From Pirellulaceae bacterium (GTDB lineage Bacteria; Planctomycetota; Planctomycetia; Pirellulales; Pirellulaceae), in assembly GCA_026004795.1 (NCBI GenBank), contig BPJV01000004.1, forward strand, positions 248,001-312,000: a stretch of DNA of 64,000 nucleotides. The letters run 5' to 3'. A model generated the notes under the pieces. That model had not been told where the DNA came from, did not search any database, and worked only from the letters and a program-made list of their open reading frames with translations. Both the position numbers and the translations under genes were made by a program. Every line of letters begins with the position of its first letter. Position 1 is the first letter of the stretch. This document shows, piece by piece, positions 36,952 to 45,909 of this stretch.

Positions 36952-37713
36952 ATGACGCTAAGACTTTCTGTCTGTATCGATGCCGTTCTAGCGAAATTGC
37001 CACTTCCCGACGCCTGTGCCTTGGTTGCCAGCGCAGGGATACCGGCGATCGAATTCTGGAAATGGTGGGAACGAGATTTGGACGAAGTTCACCGCATGTG
37101 CGCCGCCCATGATTTGCAGGTTGCAGCGACTTGCACGAAGTTTGTAAGTTTGGTCGATCCCAGTGTCCGCAAAGACTATTTGCAGGGGTTGCGCGAATCG
37201 CTGGTCGCGGCTCGGCAGCTCGGTTGCCACGTGTTGATCAGTCAGGTTGGTGATGCCATCCCCGGAGTGGATCGAGCTGTGCAGCGACAATCGCTCGTTG
37301 AAGGTTTGCGTGAAGCGGCAAAGATTCTCGAGGGTAGTGATGTGCGGCTGGCTATCGAGCCGCTCAATGTCCTCGTCGATCATCCAGGATATTTCTTGGT
37401 TGCCAGCGACGAAGCATTCGACATGGTCCGGGAGGTGGATAGCCCTCATATCGCGGTCACCTATGACATCTACCACCAACAAATCAGTGAAGGGCATCTG
37501 ATTCATCGTATTGAACAGAATATCGACTGCATCGCACATTTTCACGCTGCTGGCAACCCCGGTCGGCACGAGTTGACCCGGGGAGAAATCAATTACCCGG
37601 AGGTTTTCCGCGCGATTGCGGGGAAAAACTATAACGGCTTTGTGGGTTTGGAATATTGGCCAGTCGACGAGCCCCTCCAAGGCTTGCAGGACGTCGTCCA
37701 GTGGCACCTATAG
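36952..37713 (+). CDS. Hydroxypyruvate isomerase-like TIM-barrel protein
   Basis: 253 residues. The N-terminus LRLSVCIDAVL and AIEFWKWW, the metal Glu in RLAIEPLNVLVDHPG, Asp in AVTYDIYHQQI, and the late HFHAAGNPGRHELTRGEINY match the Hyi family, which interconverts hydroxypyruvate and tartronate semialdehyde. Glu at GLEYWP supplies the last ligand. The ATG at 36952 follows the desulfurase end by 53 bp. Assignment as true Hyi against related ketose epimerases is by family pattern only. Confidence 0.82.
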   Translation: MTLRLSVCIDAVLAKLPLPDACALVASAGIPAIEFWKWWERDLDEVHRMCAAHDLQVAATCTKFVSLVDPSVRKDYLQGLRESLVAARQLGCHVLISQVGDAIPGVDRAVQRQSLVEGLREAAKILEGSDVRLAIEPLNVLVDHPGYFLVASDEAFDMVREVDSPHIAVTYDIYHQQISEGHLIHRIEQNIDCIAHFHAAGNPGRHELTRGEINYPEVFRAIAGKNYNGFVGLEYWPVDEPLQGLQDVVQWHL

Positions 37714-37996
37714 AATCCCACGGGTGACTCGTGAGGAGCCCTGAACAGGCACACCGGACGAAGAGCATGTCAGCGCCATCCTGCGGGGGACGACATCCGC
37801 GAAAACTACCCTGCCCTGGCCTCCGGATTGCCCGGTGTACGGCCCGACGAGCGAGGCAATCCAGTTTGAATTGCGTAGAATTACCTGGCTGGTCACCGTG
37901 AAGGCAGGATGCGGGGAAGTGAGGGAAACGGTGGTTGGTGAAGTAGGAGTGGAATAAACTTCTTCTGCTCCGATAGCTGATACTTGCGAGGGTACG

Positions 37997-38920
37997 ATGG
38001 CAACCTTGGATGTTGTGCTCGAAGGATTGATGCGCCGATATCGGGAACGGGTGCCGGTGGTCGGAAAGATTGTCGCGGCGATGATCGATCAGGGGATGAT
38101 TGGCAACGTCCACGAAATCGAGAATGATCATATCGCCTTTCGCACGATGGGAGTGCCTCACTTGGGCATCCAGTCGTTAGAAAAAATCTTTACTCATTAT
38201 GGATACATGCGTCGCGACCATTATCATTTCGCTGCGAAAAAACTTGATGCCTATTGGTATGCTCCTCCACAGGACTATTATCCCCGCATTTTTATCAGTG
38301 AGCTGCGCGTTGGCGACCTATCCGAGGAAGCACAGCGCATCATCCGTTCGTACACCGATGAAGTCCCGAGCGATCCGGTCGATGCGCTGCCTCTCGACGA
38401 CGGTGCAGTCGTCGATGATTTTCTGCATCGATCTTTGTGGCGCACTCCCACTTGGCAGGACTATCAGCGATTGGCCGAAGAGAGTGAATATGCTGCCTGG
38501 GTGATCTTCAATCGGTATTACCTCAATCATTTTACGATCAGTGTTCATAACTTGCCGTCGCCCTATAACCGAATCGAGTCGTTTAATGCCTGGTTGGAGA
38601 GTATTGGCGTACGATTGAACGACGCCGGTGGGAAGATCAAGATGAGTTCAGATGGATTGCTGTTGCAAAGTTCCACGGTTGCCGAGCTGGTCGAAGCAGA
38701 GTTCGACGATGGACATGGTGGCAAGGTGCGGCACCAAATCCCCGGCTCGTATGTCGAATTCGCCGAGCGCCGGGTGTTGCCTCAGTATGCCCATCTCCCG
38801 CCAGAAAGTATCGCCCGACACCATCGTCGAGATGGCTTCGAGACAGGAAACGCTGATAAGATCTTCGAAAGCACGTACCGTTCTCAAATCGAGCGCCAGG
38901 AGAGCGGGGGCAAGGACTAG
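37997..38920 (+). CDS. DUF1338 protein, 2-oxoadipate dioxygenase/decarboxylase (HglS) family
   Basis: 307 residues of the vicinal-oxygen-chelate-like family. The signature NDHIAFRTMG (His45, Arg49) near the N-terminus is the Fe(II)/substrate site; NHFTISVH supplies the second His, and the Glu in SYVEFAERR the third ligand. HglS converts 2-oxoadipate to D-2-hydroxyglutarate in lysine breakdown. Here it is isolated, so the substrate is inferred from family. Its last four bases overlap the end of the IS3 remnant, so its natural 3' end may have been altered. Confidence 0.82.
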   Translation: MATLDVVLEGLMRRYRERVPVVGKIVAAMIDQGMIGNVHEIENDHIAFRTMGVPHLGIQSLEKIFTHYGYMRRDHYHFAAKKLDAYWYAPPQDYYPRIFISELRVGDLSEEAQRIIRSYTDEVPSDPVDALPLDDGAVVDDFLHRSLWRTPTWQDYQRLAEESEYAAWVIFNRYYLNHFTISVHNLPSPYNRIESFNAWLESIGVRLNDAGGKIKMSSDGLLLQSSTVAELVEAEFDDGHGGKVRHQIPGSYVEFAERRVLPQYAHLPPESIARHHRRDGFETGNADKIFESTYRSQIERQESGGKD

Positions 38921-39600
38921 TCTGCTGAGGCACTGCGCCGCTTTTCCCGCGTCTTTCGCGGCACGTTCAGGCCTTCACGCCGCCACAAGCGATAGATCTT
39001 CTTAAGGCTCACGGTCCAACCCTCCTGGCGAAGTTTCGCCGTGATCGTCCGATAACCGGCATGCGGATACTGCCGTGCCAATTCGTGAATACGGGACACC
39101 AGTTTCATCTCCTCTGGGGAAACTTCTTTCGCCTGGTAACGCTGCGTGCTCCGTGATTGACCCAACACCTGGCATGCCCGACGCTGCGAAACGTTCACAC
39201 GTTGTTGCACATGAGCGACCGCCTGCCGACGCCGCGCCGGGCTGATTCCTGTAGGCCGGCTACCGGGCAATCGCGGGCCCTGACCTGGTTGGCTCGCGGA
39301 GCGGCGAGTTGCCGGCACCTGAGAAACGTTTCCCTCCCAGGCTGCTTTCAATAACAACTTGTCCCGTTCCAATTCGGCCAGCAGCCGCTTCAGCCGCTTG
39401 TTCTCCTTCTCGAGCTCTTGCATCCGCTTGGCCACCTTGACTTTCATCCCACTGTACTGACTGCGCCAGCGATGAAATGTCGACTCGGTGATCTCCAACG
39501 CTTGGCACACTTGGCCAATCGTCTGGCCAGCCGCCAACAGGGCATTTCCCTTCCGAAGCTTCCTGATGATCTGCTCCGGAGTGTGTCGCTTTCGTTTCAT
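38917..39600 (-). mobile_element. Truncated IS3-family transposase (orfA fused to part of orfB)
   Basis: 227 residues. The start MKRKRHTPEQIIRKL and the HTH TIGQVCQALEITESTFHRWR are IS3 OrfA, followed by a leucine-zipper-like stretch LEKENKRLKRLLAELERDK. The same frame then runs into OrfB-like sequence (RRACQVLGQSRSTQRY, GYRTITAKLRQEGW, IYRLWRREGLNVPRK) and stops before the DDE integrase core. In intact IS3 elements OrfAB is made by frameshifting; here the frames are fused and the catalytic part is missing. It cannot transpose. It abuts the end of the DUF1338 gene. Confidence 0.85.
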
Positions 39601-39630
39601 AAGAGAGGGGTCCTTATCTAACATCAAGCA

Positions 39631-39649
39631 CATGGACTCTCATGGTTCA
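39631..39649. repeat. Possible outer end (terminal inverted repeat) of the IS3 remnant
   Basis: On the minus strand TGAACCATGAGAGTCCATG begins with TG, as IS3-family ends do, and lies 31-49 bp before the orfA start, about the normal distance. The partner end has been lost with the truncated half, so the assignment cannot be confirmed within the window. Confidence 0.35.
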
Positions 39650-39920
39650 TGGAACCGTTCTGGAGAGGATCCCGCTACCTTCTCGTCTGGCTCCCAGGGC
39701 AAAACTCCTGTAGGCGGCCTGCTGCTATTTTTCTTATGCTCTTGAAACGAGTCGGCCGATAGGCGTAATAATCGGACGATGCCTGCGGTATTCCCCGCTT
39801 GCCGCAGCGACGCGCGCGAGAGGGAAAGCCAGCCTTGCTAACCATCCGGCGGTTGGCCCCCCATCCTACCTTGAAGCCTACCGAATTGAATTCACTCGCG
39901 GTGAAAGCCCTCCGTTGCCC

Positions 39921-40808
39921 ATGTGTTGCACGCTCTGCTCACGGACCGTTGAATGCAAGCAACCGGTATTCTGGTCGCCTTCCGGATACTGGGTAGGGGC
40001 CTTGCTGGGGGTGTTGGTGGGCATTGCCGGTTGTGGGCAAACGAAGTCGTTCACTGCCACGGAACAGTTGCTAATGAGTGACGCGGTCGACGCTACCGTC
40101 GCTCAGATCGATTTCACGCCGCTGATGGGACAACGCGTCTACTTGGATACCAGTTATCTCAAATCAGTCAAGAACAACCAACTGATTGATTCTTCCTACG
40201 TAATCAGTGCTTTGCGGCAACAGATGGCGGGCACCGGTGTCCTGTTGGTGGAAAATCCCAATGAGGCGGAGGTGATCGCCGAAGCTCGTTTGGGGGCATT
40301 GGGAATTGACGATCACACGGTCACCTACGGTATCCCGCAGACGAATGCTCTGGCGAATGCATCCAAAGCGATTGGTGGGCAACCGTTCCTTCCTGCATTG
40401 CCCGAGATTTCCTTTGCTCGTAAAGAGAAGAAATCGGGCGCCGCCAAAGTCGCCGTATTTGCTTATCGCCGTGAGGACCGTGCGCCGATTTGGCAATCGG
40501 GAATCGCTTTGGCCAACAGCGATGCGCGGGATCTGTGGATCTTGGGTATGGGGCCGTTGCAGCGAGGAACCATCTACGAGAAGACGAAGTTTGCCGGTGG
40601 AGACATCGACGCGACCGACTTTGTGCCCGCGTTGGGAGACGACGACTACGACGTGAGGACCAGCGAGGCTTTCGCCGCCTACGCCAATCCACGTATTTTT
40701 ATCGATCCGCGTCAGAAGACTACCACCGGTGGGGCACCTTCGGGTGACGATCCCGCTCCTGCAGTGCGCACCGCGTCAACGGTTCCGGCCAACTCCTCGG
40801 CTCAATAA
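39921..40808 (+). CDS. Putative lipoprotein, possibly DUF6655-like
   Basis: 295 residues. An N-terminal hydrophobic segment ends in a lipobox (LVGIAGC), so it is likely a lipoprotein. The mature chain contains a mixed alpha/beta domain with TEQLLMSDAVDATVAQIDF and GQRVYLDTSYL and a Pro/Ala/Thr-rich tail. It looks like a planctomycete lipoprotein family that may be DUF6655, though this is recalled rather than searched. The ATG at 39921 is chosen over a TTG at 39915. It lies 133 bp before the redox operon on the same strand. Confidence 0.65.
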   Translation: MCCTLCSRTVECKQPVFWSPSGYWVGALLGVLVGIAGCGQTKSFTATEQLLMSDAVDATVAQIDFTPLMGQRVYLDTSYLKSVKNNQLIDSSYVISALRQQMAGTGVLLVENPNEAEVIAEARLGALGIDDHTVTYGIPQTNALANASKAIGGQPFLPALPEISFARKEKKSGAAKVAVFAYRREDRAPIWQSGIALANSDARDLWILGMGPLQRGTIYEKTKFAGGDIDATDFVPALGDDDYDVRTSEAFAAYANPRIFIDPRQKTTTGGAPSGDDPAPAVRTASTVPANSSAQ

Positions 40809-40941
40809 CAGACTCCTGGTGCCCACATGACGGCCACGATACGGTCGAGGAACGATGGTAGATGCTGGTAGAGTCCTGTCCCGAGGATGCCGATACAAGC
40901 ACAGGGAGGTGGAATCGTAGACCGAATGCGAGCATTGCTTT

Positions 40942-42750
40942 ATGGTACCGATCACTGTGCAACGGCCTGACCGATGGGATCATCCGCTCGATCCTCACCT
41001 GGCGGCCAGTGATGTAAAGCGATTGCTAGCTATCCGGCCATTCTCTCAAATGGATCCTTCGCGTTTCTCTGCGGGAGCCAGTTTGCCGGACATCTTGCGG
41101 CATGACTGCCGTCTTCTCCGCCTGCGTCGCGGAGATGTTGTGTTTCGCGAGGGGCAATATGGTGGCTCGGCCTATCTGGTGCTCTCGGGCCAGATCGCCG
41201 CCACCGTACTTCAGCCACCGGATCATGGAGCGAGCGATCAGCCGCGGGGTTGGTGGGGGCGCGTGTGGCGGCGATGGCGACGGCGGAGGGTGGGGCCGGA
41301 GAAGGAACGCCGGCGTTATCGGCGCGACGATCCATCGGCCACCGACGCGTCGAAGAGGCAAGCCGATGGTGGCCGAGCCATCCTCGACCCCGAATCTGGG
41401 ATCCGGTTTGGCACACGATTCGAGTCGGAGGAGCGACCAACGCAGCTTTTTCTGCAGGATATTCCCGGCGTTATCAACGAGGAGGGAGTGGCGAAAATCG
41501 GGCCTGGGGAGCTGTTCGGTGAGTTGGCCGCCGTTACCCGCTCGCCACGCGATTTTTCGGCCATCGCCTTGCGCGATAGCTGGGTGCTGGAAATCCGATG
41601 GCAGGGATTGCGCTTGCTCCAACAGGATCCAGCGTTTCGTGAGCTACTCAATGAACGCTATCGCGCGCAGAATTTGGCGATTCATTTGCGCGAGATCCGC
41701 TTGTTCCGCTTCGTTCCGGAAGAGCAGCTGCAGCAGATCGTTGCGGCTACCCAGCTAGTTTCCTATGGGCAGCTCGAATGGTACGCTCGCTACCGACGCG
41801 ACGCGGAACGTTCGCCGAGCGAGCGGATTGCTGCCGAGCCATTGATCGCAGAGGAAGGCGACTATAGCACTGGGTTGTGGATCGTCCGCAGTGGCTTTGC
41901 CCGGTTGAGTTGGCGTCAAGGGGTGGGGCATCGCACGTTAGCCTATGTGGGGAAAGGCGGCCTGTTTGGACTGGAGGAGCTGGTGCATCAGTATGTTCAT
42001 GCTCCTGAAGAACCTCCTGTGCCCCTGCAGCATTCGTTGCGGGCCATCGGCTATGTGGATACGTTATGGATTCCAAAGCATGTTGTTGTAAAGCACCTGT
42101 TGCCATTTATTCGCCGAGACGAACTGCCTCCTCCGATTGAGTCGCCTCGCTACCGCTTCAACGCTCCGCTACTGGATGCGCCATTGGAAACCGGTCCTGC
42201 CGCTATCGATCCGGGATTGCTCGAGTTCCTGGTCGATCACCGGCTGAATAATGGCCAGCAAACCATGGTCGTGGATCTGGAACGCTGCACACGCTGCGAC
42301 GACTGCGTGCGGGCTTGTGCGGCAACACACGGTGGAGCACCGGTCTTCGAACGCACGGGGCCCATCTATCATCAGTGGATGTTCCCTAAAGCATGCATGC
42401 ACTGCGAAGATCCGGTCTGCATGATCGGCTGTCCCACCGGAGCCATTCACCGTGATACCCGTACTGGTTTAGTGGAGATCAACGAAGCGACCTGTATCGG
42501 TTGCCGTACTTGTGCTCAGAGTTGCCCGTATGACAACATTCGCATGGTGCCGGTGCACAGTGCTGCTGGCGAGCCTTTGCAGGACTCCACCACCGGCCTA
42601 CCGATCCTACAGGCGAGCAAGTGTGATTTTTGCCAGGATCGCGGAGGCGCGCCGGCATGCTACGATGCATGTCCGCATGATGCCTTGGTGCGGATTGATA
42701 CCAGTGATATGGACTCGCTGAAAAATTGGTGGCATAGGAAGGTCGCATGA
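40942..42750 (+). CDS. Cyclic-nucleotide-binding / 4x[4Fe-4S] ferredoxin fusion protein
   Basis: 602 residues, no membrane segment. Two cNMP-binding (Crp-type) domains come first (about 55-235 and 250-390), shown by GDVVFREGQYGGSAYLVLSG, GPGELFGELAAV, and GDYSTGLWIVRSG. The first is split by an Arg-rich insert (about 95-150). The C-terminal 160 residues carry four cluster motifs: CTRCDDCVRAC, CMHCEDPVCMIGC, CIGCRTCAQSC and CDFCQDRGGAPACYDAC, the arrangement of NrfC/DmsB-type electron-transfer subunits. It probably passes electrons between a membrane partner and another protein under ligand control. Its stop overlaps the next gene's ATG (ATGA), so translation is coupled. Confidence 0.88.
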   Translation: MVPITVQRPDRWDHPLDPHLAASDVKRLLAIRPFSQMDPSRFSAGASLPDILRHDCRLLRLRRGDVVFREGQYGGSAYLVLSGQIAATVLQPPDHGASDQPRGWWGRVWRRWRRRRVGPEKERRRYRRDDPSATDASKRQADGGRAILDPESGIRFGTRFESEERPTQLFLQDIPGVINEEGVAKIGPGELFGELAAVTRSPRDFSAIALRDSWVLEIRWQGLRLLQQDPAFRELLNERYRAQNLAIHLREIRLFRFVPEEQLQQIVAATQLVSYGQLEWYARYRRDAERSPSERIAAEPLIAEEGDYSTGLWIVRSGFARLSWRQGVGHRTLAYVGKGGLFGLEELVHQYVHAPEEPPVPLQHSLRAIGYVDTLWIPKHVVVKHLLPFIRRDELPPPIESPRYRFNAPLLDAPLETGPAAIDPGLLEFLVDHRLNNGQQTMVVDLERCTRCDDCVRACAATHGGAPVFERTGPIYHQWMFPKACMHCEDPVCMIGCPTGAIHRDTRTGLVEINEATCIGCRTCAQSCPYDNIRMVPVHSAAGEPLQDSTTGLPILQASKCDFCQDRGGAPACYDACPHDALVRIDTSDMDSLKNWWHRKVA

Positions 42751-43562
42751 CAGGGATGGTCAAGAAGCAGATCGCCAATATCAGCTTGGTGATGGCCATC
42801 GGCGCCGTCTGGTACTGGCTTCGGGCCGTCGATGAGCGTCTGGGGGATGCCGCCATTCTCAGTGGTTGGTTGCTCTTGTCCGCCTATGTGGGGCTGATGT
42901 TACTGTGGATCCGAAAACGCATTTACGCACGCCGATGGGGGCGTGTGGCCGGCTGGTTGGCCCTCCATCGGCGACTCGGCTGGTTCGCGGCTGCGGTATT
43001 CATGATGCATATCGGATGGCCCATCGAAGGCCGCTTCGAACAGGTGTTGGCCATGAGCTTCTTGGTGGTCACTGCCACGGGCATCCTGGTCTCGATCGCC
43101 AGCCGCACGGTTCCTCGGCGGTTGTTGGCCCTGCCCACCGACTACCGATGGGAGCAGATTCCTGCCCTGCAGCGACAGGTGGCCCAGCAAGCCCACTGTC
43201 AGGCGATCGCTTCCGCGTCGTTCGACGAAGGAGCAACGCTGGCGGAGTTCTACCACACGCAATTGCTGCCGTTCTTTCAGGGCTCGCGCAGTTGGTTGTA
43301 TGTGGCGTGGCCCTCCGGTTCACGGCGTCGGCGGCTGGTGGGGCAGCTTCACCAGCTACGGCGTTACTTGGGGCCGCGGGGCAAAGAAGTGGAGCAGACG
43401 CTCGCACGGTTGGTTCAACAAAAGGACGATCTCGACTACCACTACGCGCTACAGCGAAGATTGCGCGTAGCATACGCAGCCCACGTGGCGCTTACCTGGG
43501 CGTTAGGAATGATGATCGCCGCCCATGTAGTACTGGCTCTGCGGTTTCAAGGAGCCTGGTAG
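42747..43562 (+). CDS. Small cytochrome-b-like membrane protein
   Basis: 271 residues with membrane helices near 12-27, 36-54, 78-96, 100-116 and 245-265. Several His residues lie in or near helices (ALHRRLGW, MMHIGWP, AYAAHVALTW, AAHVVLAL), enough to bind one or two b-type hemes as in ferric-reductase or b561-like proteins. A soluble stretch (about 125-235) separates the last helix. The ATG overlaps the Fe-S protein's stop, and the next gene starts 1 bp after its stop, so all three are one operon. It probably links the cytoplasmic Fe-S protein with the extracytoplasmic cytochrome. Confidence 0.72.
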   Translation: MTGMVKKQIANISLVMAIGAVWYWLRAVDERLGDAAILSGWLLLSAYVGLMLLWIRKRIYARRWGRVAGWLALHRRLGWFAAAVFMMHIGWPIEGRFEQVLAMSFLVVTATGILVSIASRTVPRRLLALPTDYRWEQIPALQRQVAQQAHCQAIASASFDEGATLAEFYHTQLLPFFQGSRSWLYVAWPSGSRRRRLVGQLHQLRRYLGPRGKEVEQTLARLVQQKDDLDYHYALQRRLRVAYAAHVALTWALGMMIAAHVVLALRFQGAW

Positions 43563-43563
43563 C

Positions 43564-45909
43564 ATGAGCGACGCCGAGCGAACGACGGACGATTGGCATG
43601 GCGAACGTGGGGTGACGTCGCCTCGCTGCAATCCCGCCGCCAAGTGGATATGTGGGTACCAGCACCTGGGGATCACCTGCCCCTCCGGCCCTCAAGGGCG
43701 TGGCAAGTGTGGACTGGTCGTTGGCCAGCCTGGCAAGGCGCCATCGCTTGCCTCGATGGACGCATCGGCGGCAGAGAACGACGAGTTGCTACGGGAAATG
43801 GGGCCTTGCATTCCTCGTCGCTCCCCATGGCATGCTCGTTATCTTTGGGCACTCAACTTGGGCATTCTCGCCGCCGGCGCGATCCTCGTGGGGTTCAATC
43901 TGCCGGTTCGGGAAGCCATCTTTGTCCCCGGTCCTCTATCTCCGCCGCATGCTCAGATTCTGAGCGGCCGTGCTCTGGTGGATCGATGCGGACAGTGCCA
44001 TCCCCAGGTTCATGGCGGAACCGCCACTGCCACGCAGGATCAATTGTGCTTGAAATGCCATGACCAGCACTTGCCGGATGCTGGTTGGGGCACTCCACAT
44101 GACCTTAGCGACGCCATGTGGCACGAGGTGCTCCACCGACGGCTAGCTCTCACGCGTCAACTCGATCCCACACAGCCGGCGGCAGCCAGCGATCATCAGA
44201 TACATCGAACTACGCGATGCGCTGACTGCCATCGCGAACACCACGGTGCAGCGCATCGCCTGACGACGATGACCGATGCTCAATGTCAGACCTGCCACGC
44301 GCAGCGTTTTGCCAGTTTCGCCCATGGTCATCCGGAGTTTCGGAATTATCCGTATCGCATGCCGCAATCGATCCGCTTCGACCATCGACGGCATCACGAA
44401 CTGCATTTCGCACGCGCGGATCAGGCATTCACTTGCCAGGCGTGTCACGTCGATGATCAACGAGCATCCTTGGTGGGGCATGTTTTTCGCACACTCGATT
44501 TCGAGACGACGTGTTCCCAGTGCCATGCGGCGGGAATGCGGGCAGAGCAGTCGGACGGCTGGGTGGCGTTGGCGATTCCGAGTATCGCTCCCGATGACAT
44601 GGACCAGCACGATAGCCTGTGGCGCACCTGGCCTGAGCATGCTCGATTCGGGTTCGAAGGGACAGTATCCTTTCCCCTACGGGTGTTGTTGGCTGCCGAT
44701 CCAACGTTGCACCCAGCGCTGGCTCAGTTGCCTTCCTCAGGGCGAATCGAAGACGTTCCCCAGGCCAGACGCGCGGAGGTCGGATTGTCGCTCGCTCGCG
44801 GCATTCACCAATGTATCGACGACCTGGTGAACGAGGGGCAAGCTGCATGGCGCCGACGTTTGACGTCCGTCCTTACCGATCTATGTCAGCTTCCACTTCA
44901 CGAGCCAACCCGGGAAATCCTCGAACGGGCCACCTCAGGAATCCCGTCCGACCTGTTTGACACCATGCGGCAACAGTGGTTCGTCGAGGGAGGAGAGCGA
45001 AGTGCGCAGTCGCCGGCCAGACCCTCCGTGTTCCAATTCACCGGGTGGCATCTTCAGGAAGATTTGTTCGAGTTCGGGGATGGTGCATCCGGCCAAGATC
45101 CAACCGCCCTCTTCGGCGAACCGCCGGTCAGCGGACCTGCGAATGGGAAACGACGCTCCGCCGCCGACCGCATCCTCGTTGCTGGTTGGTACCTTGATCA
45201 CCCAACCCTCTCCCTGCGGTATCGTCCCCAGGTGCATGCCGATCCTACACTCACCGCCTGGGCCGAACTGGCCGTGCTACTCGATTGGGCAGCGGAGAAC
45301 GATGGGGATCACCAAGATGCTCCATCGATTCGCCAAATCCTGGGGCTATTCGAGGAGGGGGCCTCCGCCGTGGATTTGCCGGGAGATTGTCTGTCCTGTC
45401 ACGATTTGAGTAACGAGTTTCAGCGGGAAAACTGGTGGGCCAGGTTCGAAAGCTCCGACGAGCGTGAAACAACCGGTGCATTGGTGACGCCGCTGCTCCA
45501 CTCTCCTTGGCGCTCGGTGCAACGTCCAGCTGACGTGCGGCTGTTTACTCGATTCGATCATCGGCCGCACCGCACGATAGCTGCCCTGGCCGATTGCGTC
45601 GCCTGCCACCAACTTGCGGCAACCGAGTCCGGCGGACCGAGTGATGCCATGTTATCGCATCCCACGTCCTCCGATTTTCATCCGATGCGGCTGGAACAAT
45701 GTGCCTCATGCCACCATGACGATGCCGCCTCTGCTTGTACCTCCTGCCATCAATACCACGTCGGCAGGCAGGGCGTAGAGTGGGCCATGGGAGGGAGCGA
45801 AGCTTGGCGCCGACGGGCTGCCCGTGACGAGCTGCGTCAGTTGCCGGCGGGGGCCGCTGCCGATTCGGCGGGATTGGTTCCGACCGGCGTGCCCCGGCAA
45901 ATACGTTGA
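43564..45909 (+). CDS. Membrane-anchored ten-CXXCH multiheme cytochrome c
   Basis: 781 residues. The AAGGAG site 9 bp upstream supports the ATG at 43564, giving a cytoplasmic N-terminus with four Cys (CNPAAKWIC, GITCPSGPQGRGKC), one membrane helix at about 94-112, and a long outside domain. Ten heme motifs are visible: CGQCH, CLKCH, CADCH, CQTCH, CQACH and CSQCH in the first third, then CLSCH, CVACH, CASCH and CTSCH near the C-terminus. Between them is a long heme-free stretch. Its likely role is electron transfer across the periplasmic space. The last 73 bp overlap the convergent TPR lipoprotein gene. Confidence 0.88.
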   Translation: MSDAERTTDDWHGERGVTSPRCNPAAKWICGYQHLGITCPSGPQGRGKCGLVVGQPGKAPSLASMDASAAENDELLREMGPCIPRRSPWHARYLWALNLGILAAGAILVGFNLPVREAIFVPGPLSPPHAQILSGRALVDRCGQCHPQVHGGTATATQDQLCLKCHDQHLPDAGWGTPHDLSDAMWHEVLHRRLALTRQLDPTQPAAASDHQIHRTTRCADCHREHHGAAHRLTTMTDAQCQTCHAQRFASFAHGHPEFRNYPYRMPQSIRFDHRRHHELHFARADQAFTCQACHVDDQRASLVGHVFRTLDFETTCSQCHAAGMRAEQSDGWVALAIPSIAPDDMDQHDSLWRTWPEHARFGFEGTVSFPLRVLLAADPTLHPALAQLPSSGRIEDVPQARRAEVGLSLARGIHQCIDDLVNEGQAAWRRRLTSVLTDLCQLPLHEPTREILERATSGIPSDLFDTMRQQWFVEGGERSAQSPARPSVFQFTGWHLQEDLFEFGDGASGQDPTALFGEPPVSGPANGKRRSAADRILVAGWYLDHPTLSLRYRPQVHADPTLTAWAELAVLLDWAAENDGDHQDAPSIRQILGLFEEGASAVDLPGDCLSCHDLSNEFQRENWWARFESSDERETTGALVTPLLHSPWRSVQRPADVRLFTRFDHRPHRTIAALADCVACHQLAATESGGPSDAMLSHPTSSDFHPMRLEQCASCHHDDAASACTSCHQYHVGRQGVEWAMGGSEAWRRRAARDELRQLPAGAAADSAGLVPTGVPRQIR

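Noticed and set aside
36988-37707. 239-codon minus-strand frame inside the hydroxypyruvate isomerase-like gene
   Set aside because: Antisense shadow of a gene with clear TIM-barrel motifs.
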